Shown: positions 24,700 through 39,500 of the stretch, piece after piece
Layout: each line of letters starts with the position of its first letter
Position numbering within the stretch: the first letter of the stretch is position 1
Source of the DNA: Apostichopus japonicus
Lineage: Eukaryota > Echinodermata > Holothuroidea > Aspidochirotida > Stichopodidae
DNA: 64,000 nucleotides
NCBI RefSeq assembly: GCF_037975245.1
Contig: NC_092567.1
Coordinates: forward strand, 12,786,876 to 12,850,875
Reading direction: 5' to 3'
Notes under the pieces: model-generated
The model's database searches: none
The model's input: only the letters and a program-made list of their open reading frames with translations
What the model was told of the DNA's origin: nothing
Translations under genes and position numbers: made by a program

Positions 24700-27404
24700 C
24701 GAAGATAAATCTCAGCAATACGTGAGCGCTGAGCGACGATGCATGGGTCATGGCTAGCATATGCTTAGGGGCACTTATCGGTTAAACAGTGGATGCTAGA
24801 TGAAACCAAAAATATTTTAATTATGTCGCTAACCTGATTTTAGACCTAGGTTTATATGGATTTCGCTCCATGGTTGCACACACGGTTTTCAGAGATTGTT
24901 TGTGGATTGCGTGTGATAAAGTGCACATACCGTGTGAACGTGTGAAGGGCTAGAAATGCGTGTGTCACACGCCAAATGCTTTGTTGGAATGTCTGGGCAT
25001 GTCTGGTCACCTTATTATAATGGTCTTGTTATCTTGAGGCCATCTTTCTTTGCACCTGACTTTAAACTTATTGCAACTTTTTCCTCTGGTGTCCCCTCTA
25101 TTACCACTCACTCTTCCTTCTGTTCCTCTCATTTGAGCAAAATCCTTTAAGTATTTTAATGTGTATTTGATAAACAAACTTACATGATGTGGACTGAAGA
25201 AACTGCAATAAAGTAGACTTATATACTCCACAGACTTGAAATGGTATTTAAAAGAGAAAGTTTTGCAGAGAATGTATATTACAACTGTTAAGTATTTTTC
25301 ACAATAACTCCAAAAGTAATTTGAGGTGCAAGAAGTTCATGTTTCTATTCTTTTCTGTTATGGTCTTTGCCTCTCTGACACTTTCAGCAATTGTATGACA
25401 TTCTATTGGAATTTTAGCATGTGAGAATCAGAAAATTATCCTGATCATTTCAAACAACAAAGATTAACATATACAAAATAAAGAAGGTACAAATACAAAG
25501 TTTGCTTTAGTGTATCTTTAATTCTTGACAAATATATGATTTCTTTATACAGTCCATTGCACACAGCACATCAGTCATTCTGCTAACAAATCAGTATCAC
25601 AGATCATCAAATCATCATAAAATATAAAAGATAAATTAATAGCGTCTTTTGAAAGTATAAAAGATAAATTAATAGCGTATTGAATTTTCAGTCTCTTGTT
25701 TCACACAGTTTTAAAGCCAGCTCTTTTTACAAGATAAGATAAGATGTAGAAGAGAAAATAAAACATCATACAAAAGTACTTAATAAAACCTTTCAGTTAT
25801 TATGGAATACACAAAAAAAATTAAAATCAGCTTAATCAATATTTTTCCTTCTGATTTCTCAATTGCTAATTCTTAATAATAGGCTTGGGATGGAACATGA
25901 GTAATGAGCAAATGACACATCTTTGTGTCATCGACTTAGTACACAAAATATCAGCTCAAAGAAAAATGACTGCTCATGCACTCTTAATTCAATGACTATG
26001 CCGTTTATTCTCCAGAAAGCCTTGCCATTCTCCATAGGAACACGTTAAGATAAAGAATTGTTTTAAAGCTTTCTTCTTGTAAAAAAGGCAAATGTAGTTG
26101 AAAGAAATGTGTTATCTGAATTGTGAATAACAGGTCTTGCAGTAGTTCTTAGAAAAGAAATAAATTCTAACTATTTATACATGAAGACAAACATCTTGAA
26201 GTATTATTCTCTTCCCAATACTAGAAATATCTTGTTTTAAATGCAAAAGTGATTTTAATCATATTTCAACAACAAAAAGTAACCAACCCTAGACACAATC
26301 TACATCATAGATGTGAAAATAATAGATGTTGAGCAATGGCACACAATGAATGGTATGATGTGCTTAAAACAGATGCAAAACATTGAGCTGAGGGGGTTAA
26401 AAGTCTTATGATGTGACAATCCAAAGTCTTTCATTATGTGTTGAACCTATTGATCGTACACATACTTCATTTGCAAATAAAACTTCCTCCACCAATGTAA
26501 ATAATGTTTGGGAAAGAAAGATATGGATGTCCTTGGAATTTAGAGTCTGATCTACTTGATTCTTCTAAATGAACTATTAAATGGAACAACAGGACGTGCT
26601 CTTCATATGTTGGAGTTTGCAATGACTCTAGCACTGTTGACATTAGTATCAGATATAGACAAAGACACTTGTTGTTTGTGCATTTTCCACATCTGTGTAG
26701 AAGTGACAACAGATGTTTTCTGCTAATTTTCTCTGCAACCAATTATTTTAGGGTTGTTTAGTGCAGTTTTTGAGATTCAAGAAAAAGGACCTAAGTGATA
26801 CAGAAAATATGTCAAACAGGTTGATTTCACTTTGCTTAGCCGAACAGCTAGTTATTATTGAGGCTTGTCTGCATTGTTTTGAAGCCCCAGAATTGGTGCA
26901 CATGCAAAACAATAGAACAATTCTGGAGACAAGGAAATTTGTTTTCTGATGGATCATGTCACAAAATGTGTAACAATATTGTGTAATATCTGTTCAGTTT
27001 ACTATACATATTAGGCATGTTACATACTCTGCATATCTCACCAATGACAAATCTTAATTCATTTTACCAAAGTCTGAATCTTTGAAAACATGATTACTAC
27101 TGATATTGTCAAGGTTAATGGAGTGACTCAAGCTTTCAGGAAAGGTAAACAACTTGATAGATTGTAAGTTCAGTTTCCAGTAACTTTAAACCTGACCAGG
27201 ATCCTACATGTATTAGCTGCTATCATTCTAAACAATTAACAATTTGAAACTAATGACACCAACATGTAAATATAGTTCTCATGTCACTTCCTCAATCCTG
27301 GGTCTTTTACCTAAAGGTTGTAATAAACCTTTCACCTAAACCTTAGACCTTTACAGTTTTCGACATTGGGAATAATTATTCTGTGACAAGGAGAAACAAT
27401 GTCA
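24700..27404 (-). other. Region downstream of LMNTD1-like gene; probable 3' UTR plus intergenic
   Basis: AT-rich and without a convincing coding exon. Possible minus-strand AATAAA signals occur, for example at about 26003. A 91-codon minus-strand frame at 26467-26742 shows no recognisable domain. A 23-bp direct repeat (tataaaagataaattaatag plus gcg) occurs twice at about 25620-25680. Confidence 0.35.
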
Positions 27405-27545
27405 TTACCATGATGAAATAGCATATGATGGATTGGGCATTGGAGGCTTAAAGGCGACGTGCTGCTGGCCGGCAATCAGGTTCATGTTAACATCATCTTG
27501 GTTGTGAGGTGGTAGAAACGGCCTTGCACTGAATCTAATAGATCC
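27405..27545 (-). CDS. LMNTD1: LMNTD1-like exon 15: terminal coding exon
   Basis: Acceptor CTTCAG|GGATCT. Residues 724-769, then TAA. The end ([15 protein letters not shown]) has no CaaX prenylation motif. The stop overlaps a possible donor (CATG|GTAATG), so an alternative downstream exon cannot be excluded. Confidence 0.7.
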   Translation of the reverse strand, partial: GSIRFSARPFLPPHNQDDVNMNLIAGQQHVAFKPPMPNPSYAISSW

Positions 27546-30500
27546 CTGAAGAAGATAAAATAATCAACTATTAACACTCATGAAATAGAAGGAGAAAATG
27601 AAACACGGATTGTCTGAATAGCAGGATGCTGAATTGTTTGTTTACCATTCACTTGGTAAGCTCTTCCTGGTCTCATTAAACTTCATTTCCAAATAATCAG
27701 TGTACGGAAGCAGCATTACCAACACTGGTTTACATACAACAATATAGCAGCACATTCCTGAATGATTGTACAAGCAAACCAGCAGAACAATGCAATCTAA
27801 ACTTGCCTTAAAAGACCAGTGCCATGTAGTCTAACTAATAATGGTTATGATAAACTGCTCCCCTTCTCTGGCAAAGATGCCCAACCAAACTGCAGCATTC
27901 AAAATAAAAATAGCTTCCCTCACTGGAACAGAGATTTACGGTCTACTGTTGATTGTGAGTCAGTTTAACCTACTACCCCGCTACAAAGTCTCATAAATGA
28001 ACCGGTGGATCACAGAAAATAAATCACACCGAAAGATCAAACAAGGGCCAATTATATGAGAGATTTTTAGGAAGAGTATTCCGTAAACAAGACACACATT
28101 CTACCTAACAATAGAATGTCATCGCAGTTTGTCACCTCTCCAATTGGTGTGCTTACATTAAGATCCTAAAACATAGGTTGGTACTTAAAAATAAGGTAAA
28201 TGATTTTGAAACAACAAGTGTGCACTTCTATGCGGATGTCTCTACATTAGCCTATTTTATACATGAGGGAGAGGGGCTGATATTTTAAGTAACGATAGCA
28301 ATAAAGTAGATTTAGATGCAGTAGGTCCAAGGTACTTTTTAAGAAAAGTCACCCAGGAAAGAACCTGGGCAAGAAAAACGAAGGTTATGCTGAAGTGAAG
28401 ACTTATGTTTTCATGTATAGGTATACAGTATACATGAAATAGCTATACCAACATAATCAAGTCCTTAAACAATAAATATTTTTATTCAAAAATTCAAGTT
28501 GGTGGTCTAAGAGTTGGTGGTCTAAGATTACATTGGCATATGAATTGGCCTTGATGCAAATATTCTGTTTTGAATTATTTGCCCAAATTTCCAACTGTCC
28601 TATTGATACAGATCATAGATTTGAAGTAGCAACATGTTCAGTGTATGGATACAATTGCCATTAATTGAGACTGATATGTACTGTGCATGAAGACACTCAG
28701 GTTGAATTATTCAGCTAATAATAAATGAACATGAATAACTCAACAACAAATATCTCAAGTTTCACTGTACATATCAACCCAGCATGCTTTTGTCTTGTTC
28801 TTGAGAATGAATGTAAACAGTCACAAATCAAATCATTATAATCAGCTGAAACATCATTTGATGATGTGGATTTATTGTTTACTGCATGCAGATAGTACAT
28901 AAAGCACCCAGCACACAGGAATGTGGATGGGCATTTATCTATTGCTGTATACATGTAGTACATAAAGCAACAGCATACAGGGAAGTGGTTTTATATATTA
29001 CTGTACACATGTAGTACATACAGCACCAGCACACAGGGATGTGGATTTATCTACACATGTAGTACATAAAGCACCAGCACACAGGGATGTGGATTTATCT
29101 ATTACTGTTCACATGTAGTACATAAAGCACCAGCACACAGGGATGTGGATTTATCTATAACTGTTCACATGTAGTACATAAAACACCAGCACACAGGGAT
29201 GTGGATTTATCTATTACTGTACACATGTAGTACATAAAGCACCAGCACACAGGGATGTGGATTTATCTATTACTGTTCACATGTAGTACATAAAGCAACA
29301 GCACACAGGGATGTGTATTTATCTATTACTGTACACATGTAGTACATAAAGCACCAGCACATAAGGATTTGGATTAATCTATAACTGTACACATGTAGTA
29401 CATAAAGCACCAGCACACAGGGATGTGTATTTGTCTATTACTGTACACATGTTGTACATAAAGCACCAGCACACAGGGATGTGTATTTGTCTATTACTGT
29501 ACACATTTAGTACATAAAGCACCAGCACACAGGGATGTGTATTTGTCTATTACTGTACACATGTAGTACATAAAGCAACAGCACACAGGGATGTGTATTT
29601 ATCTATTACTGTACACATGTAGTACATAAAGCACCAGCACATAAGGATTTGGATTAATCTATAACTGTACACATGTAGTACATAAAGCAACAGCACACAG
29701 GGATGTGTATTTGTCTATTACTGTACACATGTAGTACATAAAGCACCAGCACACAGGGATGTGGATTTATCTATAACTGTTCACATGTAGTACATAAAGC
29801 ACCAGCACACAGGGATGTGGATTTGTCTATAACTGTTCACATGTAGTACATAAAGCACCAGCACACAGGGATGTGGATTTATCTATTACTGTACACATGT
29901 AGTACATAAAGCACCAGCACACAGGGATGTGGATTTATCTACTACTGTACACATGTAGTAAATAAAGCACCAGCACACAGGGATGTGGATTTATCTATAA
30001 CTGTTCACATGTAGTACATAAAGCACCAGCACACAGGGATGTGGATTTATCTATAACTGTACACATTTAGTACATAAAGCACCAGCACATAGGGATGTGG
30101 ATTTATCTATAACTGTTCACATGTAGTACATAAAGCACCAGAACACAGGGATGTGGATTTATCTATAACTGTACACATGTAGTACATAAAGCACCAGCAT
30201 ACAGGGATGTGGATTTATCTATAACTGTACACATGTAGTACATAAAGCACCAGCACACAGGGATGTGGATTTATCTATAACTGTACACATGTAGTAAATA
30301 AAGCACCAGCACATAGGGATGTGGATTTATCTATAACTGTACACATGTAGTACATAAAGCACCAGCACATAGGGATGTGGATTTATCTATAACTGTACAC
30401 ATTTAGTACATAAAGCGCCAGAACACAGGGATGTGGATTTATCTATTACTGTACACATGTAGTAAATAATGCACCAGCACACAGGGATGTGAATTTATCT

Positions 30501-33500
30501 ATGACTGTACACATGTAGTACATAAAGCACCAGCACACAAGGATGTGGATTTATCTATAACTGTACACATTTAGTACATAAAGCACCAGCACATAGGGAT
30601 GTGGATTTATCTATAACTGTTCACATGTAGTACATAAAGCACCAGCACATAGGGATGTGGATTTATCTATAACTGTACACATTTAGTACATAAAGCGCCA
30701 GAACACAGGGATGTGGATTTATCTATTACTGTACACATGCAGTAAATAATGCACCAGCACACAGGGATGTGAATTTATCTATGACTGTACACATGTAGTA
30801 CATAAAGCACCAGCACACAGGGATGTGGATTTATCTATTACTGTACACATGTAGTAAATAATGCACCAGCACACAGGGATGTGAATTTATCTATGACTGT
30901 ACACATGCAGTACATAAAGCACCAGAACACAGGGATGTGGATTTATCTATAACTGTACACATGTAGTACATAAAGCGCCAGAACACAGGGATGTGGATTT
31001 ATCTATTACTGTACACATGTAGTAAATAATGCACCAGCACACAGGGATGTGAATTTATCTATGACTGTACACATGTAGTACATAAAGCACCAGCACATAG
31101 GGATGTGGATTTATCTATAACTGTACACATTTAGTACATAAAGCGCCAGAACACAGGGATGTGGATTTATCTATTACTGTTCACATGTAGTACATAAAGC
31201 ACCAGCACACAGGGATGTGGATTTATCTATAACTGTTCACATGTAGTACATAAAGCACCAGCACATAGGGATGTGGATTTATCTATAACTGTACACATTT
31301 AGTACATAAAGCGCCAGAACACAGGGATGTGGATTTATCTATTACTGTACACATGTAGTACATAAAGCACCAGCATACAGGGATGTGGATTTATCTATAA
31401 CTGTACACATTTAGTACATAAAGCACCAGCACATAGGGATGTGGATTTATCTATAACTGTTCACATGTAGTACATAAAGCGCCAGAACACAGGGATGTGG
31501 ATTTATCTATAACTGTACACATATAGTACATAAAGCACCAGCATACAGGGATGTGGATTTATCTATAACTGTTCACATGTAGTACATAAAGCACCAGCAC
31601 ACAGGGATGTGGATTTATCTATTACTGTACACATGTAGTACATAAAGCACCAGCACACAGGGATGTGGATTTATCTATAACTGTACACATTTAGTACATA
31701 AAGCACCAGCACACAGGGATGTGGATTTATCTATTACTGTACACATGTAGTACATAAAGCACCAGCACACAGGGATGTGGATTTATCTATAACTGTACAC
31801 ATGTAGTACATAAAGCACCAGCACACAGGGATGTGGATTTTTCTATAACTGTACACATTTAGTACATAAAGCACCAGCACACAGGGATGTGGATTTATCT
31901 ATAACTGTTCACATGTAGTACATAAAGCACCAGCACATAGGGATGTGGATTTATCTATAACTGTTCACATGTAGTACATAAAGCGCCAGAACACAGGGAT
32001 GTGGATTTATCTATTACTGTACACATGTAGTAAATAATGCACCAGCACACAGGGATGTGAATTTATCTATGACTGTACACATATAGTACATAAAACACCA
32101 GCACACAGGGATGTGGATTTATCTATTACTGTACACATGTAGTACATAAAGCGCCAGAACACAGGGATGTGGATTTATCTATTACTGTTCACATGTAGTA
32201 CATAAAGCGCCAGAACACAGGGATGTGGATTTATCTATTACTGTTCACATGTAGTACATAAAGCACCAGCACACAGGGATGTGGATTTATCTATTACTGT
32301 ACACATATAGTACATAAAGCACCAGCACACAGGGATGTGGATTTATCTATAACTGTTCACATGTAGTACATAAAGCACCAGCACACAGGGATGTGGATTT
32401 ATCTTTAACTGTTCACATGTAGTACATAAAGCACCAGCACACAGGGATGTGGATTTATCTATTACTGTTCACATGTAGTACATAAAGCACCAGCACACAG
32501 GGATGTGGACTTATCTATAACTGTTCACATGTAGTACATAAAGCACCAGCACATAGGGATGTGGATTTATCTATAACTGTTCACATGTAGTACATAAAGC
32601 ACCAGCACACAGGGATGTGGATTTATCTATTACTGTTCACATGTAGTACATAAAGCACCAGCACATAGGGATGTGGATTTATCTTTAACTGTTCACATGT
32701 AGTACATAAAGCACCAGCACACAGGGATGTGGATTTATCTATTACTGTTCACATGTAGTACATAAAGCGCCAGAACACAGGGATGTGGATTTATCTATAA
32801 CTGTACACATGTAGTAAATAATGCACCAGCACACAGGGATGTGGATTTATCTATTACTGTTCACATGTAGTACATAAAGCACCAGCACATAGGGATGTGG
32901 ATTTATCTGTAACTGTTCACATGTAGTACATAAAGCACCAGCACACAGGGATGTGGACTTATCTATAACTGTTCACATGTAGTACATAAAGCACCAGCAC
33001 ACTGCATAGGGATGTGGGAAATGAAAAAAAAAGGTACAAGAAAGATATTATAAGCTTACTTTGATTGTCAATGTAATGAAAGTTTTAAAGTGCACAAGTG
33101 ATAAATGGTAATCATATTCATACTGTCATTGAGTTCCCCACAATATAACAAAAGGGAATTGCTGCCTTATGCTCTGGCATACATTATATTAAATTTTGTT
33201 TACACAGAACACATGGTATATTGTTATACAGAGGATTTTAATGACATACTGACCTGTGATGTTGAACTTGATGGTCTAGAAGAAAGCCTCAGTGGTGCAC
33301 TTCCAGTGCGAGTAGCACTAATTCCATAACCAGCATACAGCTCACCTAATAGAGTCAATTAATTCATGAACAACTTGCAATTGTGAAATAATTAATGTTA
33401 CTTCATCATACTGAACTTAATGCAAAATATGACAGTTCTATTGAAGAGACGATCCCATTGTAAGTGTCTTGTCTTGATTAAGTCAGCTATTGGTATTACT

Positions 33501-36500
33501 TAAGTACATTCCAATTCCAAATAATTTGCTAGGAAATGGGTCTGTGTCAACTCAAACAGGTGAAGTTAGATGGCAATTTCCTGTAACACTTTAAGAAACT
33601 AACAACTTGATCCTTGATACGTATAGTACCTCTACTGTTAAAGTGCATTAGGTGTTAAGTAAGCAAACAAATTACATTCAAAACCTGCTATCAAATAGAT
33701 GCAACAACCTTTAAGAAACTAACAACTTGATCCTTGATACATATAGTACCTTTACTGTTAGAGTGTATAAGGTGTAAAGTAAGCAAACAAATTACATCCA
33801 AAACCTGCTATCAAATAGATGCAACAACCTAAAATGTTTTAGGACATTTGACCAGGGTAAAGTATTTATGCTGCAAATGTGATCATCATCTTTGGTACAT
33901 TTAAGACTCTTACCAGGAGCAGCATCAGGACGTGTAATTTGTGAACGGCTTTGCCTGACAAGACTGCTGCCATCATTACCGAGTGTCTTGACTCTGGTTT
34001 CTCCGGCCCCTGGGTGTGTATCATGTTGACTATACTGACCATGAGGATGCTTAGCAGGCGCAAGAGATGGAGGGTCTTGCTTGTCTCTGTCCAACAAAAG
34101 TAGAAATAAAGCAATGTAGTCTTCACAAAATCCTTATACTGCTATGTGAGCAACTTGATCTGACACTAATAATCTGTATTATCCATTGAACATGTATTGA
34201 TGTTACCACACATGACCCAGCGTGTACATAGTACATATGAATTAAATTCAATCCAAACAGGTTACATGTATCACATGATTTAGTATGGTTTCATTATCCA
34301 AAACTTTGAAGTTAATCAAATTACAGTATTGAAATAAATTTGCATACTATATTAACTCTATGTAAATATCAGTTGCTCCAGTCTCCAATGTTGTAAATGA
34401 ACAGTCATTTTGAAAATAGTTGGATATGATTAAATATTTAAGGAATGTGTTGTTGTAGATTGATGCAATCAGATTGGTCTATGACAACTGAAGGTTTGCC
34501 AGCAGGTATCAGCTTCAGTTCTTTGCAACTTTTATGTAGTGTATAGTTAATGACACAGAGAAACCCTTTACTCTTGTTCCATTGTTTTGTGTTAAGACAT
34601 AAATAAATTATTAGATTAACAGTTTACTACAAAGACATGTTATGCAGCTTGAAAGAGAAGAACAATAATTATAGAAATATCTTTTTGTAAAGAGAGAAAA
34701 TGTATCACAAAGGACTTGGTAGCATATGTTACCTCTTCAAAACAGTAACTGGTTTGCCATCTATTTCTACTTCAAATTCAGGATGAAGATTTGTGATTCC
34801 TTCTTCTGACTCCTCCCCCTTTTCCTCCTCAACAGATTTATCATCACTTTCATCATACTTTCTTGCTGTTTTAGAAAATCTGTGAGCAGCAGTGGTCCAT
34901 GCAATGGCCTGAAGAGAACAGAAAGAAACATCTCTCTTGAAGTTGTACCAATTTAACTAACATTAATTCTATTCCAGCAGCACATTCTACTCTATTTACA
35001 GCTGAAAACATTATCACATTATGGAGCAATAATGGCCACCAAGGCAGTTAATGAAGAGACAATACACAAAAAAGATAATTCAAATTCAGAGACTGGCAGG
35101 TGTACGATACAAGCCTTTGTTTGAAATGCAATCCAATCAATTACAAAGTCATCAAGTTTATGATGATAGTTGTCAGTGCAAGGAGGGGTATGCATGATAA
35201 AAAGTACGGTCAAAATACAGAATACTGAGTAATTCACAGATAGATTTAAGCAACCTTTAATATACTCATATAAATATTGAATACACATAAAACTGAAATT
35301 ATACTGAATTACTATCATGTGGACCCAGGATGTATAAAGTTTGCTTTTAACTTGTTCACATCTGTATTGCATTTACATAACATTTCTCAACTTTGTATCT
35401 TTGAAGAACTTGAAAATGAACTGTTTTGAAAGTGTCAACGTTTTGTAGATATCCGTCTTATTTGAGAACTCAATCTGTCTTTGGTAAGAATACTCTCCAT
35501 CTTGATAATGAAACATATGATGAGACTGTACAATGAAATGGTTTGCATCAAGGCAAACTTCATGTTGCCTTCATCTATAGAATTGATGTTTGAAGCTGCA
35601 TACAATCAACTCACATGACCATTGGGCTTGCACAGTATTGTGGTACATTCTGGACCAGTGCCCCACCTATGTTGCTCCTTCCAAAGAAAATCTGTTGGAG
35701 GTTGATGTTTGGCCAGACTTGATGCACTCCAAACCTACAGAGATTAAAACAATAGACATTTTTACCATCACTTCCTACTAATTGCATGATGGTGCATCCT
35801 CATTAGTCAAGGACACAAGATAGCAAAGTGATATAACCTTTATCACCCCTACACTTAGTGTACTGGGATTACATATTGTACCATATTTGGCAAAATTGTT
35901 AGTAAAATTGCTGCCCATCCTCACAACCCTCAGTCTGACATAATGGGGATACCTTAGGGTGGCACAGTCACATGGTGTGGACTTATCATTTATGAAGTTG
36001 AGGACAAACAAGAATGTGTGTGCATATTTGTGTGTATATGTAACCAAAAAGTGTGTCACAAACGCCTAAACTGTCAGGCCGATTGATTGCACACTTGGTG
36101 GGTGTATGCAAGGGTATGGGATGTAGTTCGTTTGTGAATCATGATGTCATAGTGTCAAAGGTCAGAGGTCAAATAGACAAAAAACAGCATTTTGGCCATT
36201 ATGCATGTACGGAAATGACAATATTGCCTTATGCTTCATACACAAGTAGGATATCACAGACTATATGTCTACAGTGTAGTTATTAATGCAAAAGTCTAAA
36301 GGTCATGTGATCAAAGGAGGTCAGAGGTCAAAATTTGTTATATTTGTTCTAAAAAGGGTTTGCAAGCTACTCTTCAGTCATAAAGCTTCAAACTTGGTTT
36401 GTATGTGCCTGGGCATGGGTTGTAGCAACTGCGTGTCTAATGACGTCATAGGACCAAAGGTCCGAGGTCAAAACAGCAAACGAGGTGTTTGCTGTTGGAT

Positions 36501-39500
36501 ACAGTTTTACGCCAACATGTGGACACTGTCGGTAATTTTGCCAGGGTTTGTTTTATGGACTTTAGCTCCGCCTTTAACACTCTTAGCAATTCGAACTTAC
36601 TTCGTACGTTAGATGCTCATGTAAACAACAACATCATTTCATTGCTGTATCACTTTTTATTCAACAGAACTCAATATGTATACTGTGATGGGATCAGCAG
36701 TGAAGATATTGTCACTAATACTGGTGTCCCACAAGGGTGTTGTTTATCACCATTGCTGTTTGGCGTTTATACTGATTCCTTGTCCACACTTTATGAAAAT
36801 GTTTACATTATAAAATATGCAGATGATACAGCTTTTGTTGGTTTGTGTAATGATAAATATCCACAGAGCATTGTCAATTACCACACAGCTATTGGGAGAT
36901 TGTAGCGTGGTGTGAAACCAATTACCTTTTTATAAACAGCTCCAAAACCAAGGAATTAATTGTTGATTTCCGTTCAGTTCAGATGCATGATCCAGTTATA
37001 ATTAATGATAGTGAGGTTGAGGTTGTGTCAGATTTTAAATATTTAGGACTCATTTTTAATCATACTCTCACTTGGGACTCTCATATAGGCTCAATACTTG
37101 CGAAAATAAAGCAGCGGCTATATTGTATTTATAGGTTGGGAGGATTTGGTCTAGAATATGAGAAACAGCTTTGGCTCTTTCGTTCCATGGTGCTTTCACT
37201 CATGGTCTATTGTGCTCCTGTGTGGCTCTCTTCCTGTTTCAAGACTCAACTCAATTTGATTAACAGACATTTCAGAAAGTATTATTCTGTAGATGATCAG
37301 TACATTGAAGATATTTTACTTCATTATGTAAGAGGGATTTTGACTGATCCTGACCATCCTCTTCATAAGTTTTACACCATTCCACGTAGGTTGTATACCC
37401 TACCTCGTATGCGTACTGAACGCTTTAGACATTCTTTTTTACCGAGGAGTATAAAGCTTTTGAATTGTCACATAACTAGATGATATTTTTATCATATTTT
37501 TGTATATATATTTTGCATAATTTTAAGCTGCGGATTCCATTTTATTATGTCTTCATTTTATGATTGATATCAATAAATTTTACTTTACTTTACTTTACTA
37601 AAAGTCAAATAACCCAAAAAACAGCATTCTGGCCATTACAGATATACCCAAAAAAATAATATGGCCGAAACCTTGACACAAGTATGATACCATAGACCAC
37701 ACATCTTCAATGCATTAATTAATGTCACATGATCAAAGGTGGAAAAGATTAAAACTTGTGCACGTACCAAAGTGACCTTAACTGTGTCGTTAACTTATTT
37801 CAAGTTTCATGTTAAGGTTTTCTGGTAGCTAAAGTTGATTGCTTAACAAAATTGCTAGAAATTTAAATTTAGTAAAAATATAGCTGAACGTGTTGTACCA
37901 TGAATAAAGTATGCGATCTGCAACTCCATGGATTGCCTACTTGTTTATGTAACAAAAGCAACCTTTACTCTAGTAAAAATTAAAAGATTAGACTTTCACT
38001 TTTGATCTCAAAGGTTGCAATAACACAAAGTCATGAAATGAAAGGTCAGGTTAAAGGAACAAATAGCCTGTTTGAGTTTGAAATGAGAGATGTTAAATGG
38101 CAGTAGCAATAATTTCAACAATATAAAGCTTTTCTGAGTTGAAATTTTGTAGCACAGCAAGCAAGACTATGTTGCTTCTATTCAGGATTTGGTGTTGACA
38201 GCCAGTACACAATCGTGTATACAGGATAAACCTTTGCTGGTTCATTACCCGCTTCTTAATACCTTTAAGGCAGTTGCTTGAACCAAACCTATGAATTCAA
38301 ATTGACAAAGATATTCCTAAGAACTCACAGTCATAACAGCACCAGCTCTAAATCTTGTTCTCGGCTCAAATCGATAGACAGCTACAGGATGGCCGCCAAT
38401 ATTCTGCTGAATCATGAAACCTCCAACATCCACATCTTTACCGGGTGAAGAGTTGAAGAGACGAACAAATTTCCCATCTTCATTAATTTCTAATATCTTA
38501 AGGTCTCCAGTGGTGCTGAAAGAAGGTGTTTAATTTTAGAGTGATTAAGAGTGACTTAAGTAAATTGTACAGTAGTCCTTCAAATTATAAGCAGCATGGA
38601 TGAATTTCAACTTTAATAATCACGTACCTGTAAGAAAACATCAACTCTATATAAGTTATTTCTTCTCACTTAATATCATGTCACTACTTTGAGTCACAAA
38701 GTTAAGTCCATAATACCCTAAGAGTCCCTTGGAAAACAACAAAGAAACTGCTAAGAATTCTCAGTAATCTCTCATGACACAGATACTGTGACAATATCTT
38801 AGTATGAAAGAATTATAAAATGTAAATCAAGATATTTGAGCTCAATACAAATTCAGTCACATTACAACAGCAATGCTTACCTTGATGTGGCTGTTGTGAA
38901 GTCATGTGACATTGGTGGAGTTCGCGTAGCTGGAGCAGAGTTTGATTTTGAATAAACCTTTGTTTTAATTGTACCAGACCTGTTCATATCTTGGAAGATA
39001 GAGTCAAAATAATCCCTCCCTTGTCCCATGGTGGCAGGAACAGATGCTGGTCTGGATCCTACAAGATAGACAGTAATAACAAACCCTTTCAAGTGGATTC
39101 TACAAGATAGACAGTAATAACAAACCCTTTCAAGTGGATCCTACAAGATAGACAGTAATAACAAACCCTTTCAAGTGGATCCTACAAGATAGACAGTAAT
39201 AACAAACCCTTTCAAGTGGATCCTACAAGATAGACAGTAATAACAAACCCTTTCAGGTGGATCCTACAAGATAGACAGTAATAACAAACCCTTTCAAGTG
39301 AATTCTACAAGATAGACAGTAATAACAAACCCTGTCAAGTGGATCCTACAAGATAGACAGTAATAACAAACCCTTTCAATTGAATTCTACAAGATAGACA
39401 GTAATAACAAACCCTTTCAAGTGGATCCTACAAGATAGACAGTAATAACAAACCCTTTCAATTGGATCCTACAAGATAGACAGTAATAACAAACCCTTTC

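Noticed and set aside
26467..26742. 91-codon minus frame downstream of the gene
   Set aside because: No domain, no splice logic; likely inside the 3' UTR or intergenic.
34733..38515. Direct splicing of the exon ending at 38329 to the one starting at 34908
   Set aside because: Phase would allow it, but it would skip the exon at 35615-35734, which has good splice sites and completes the lamin tail domain.
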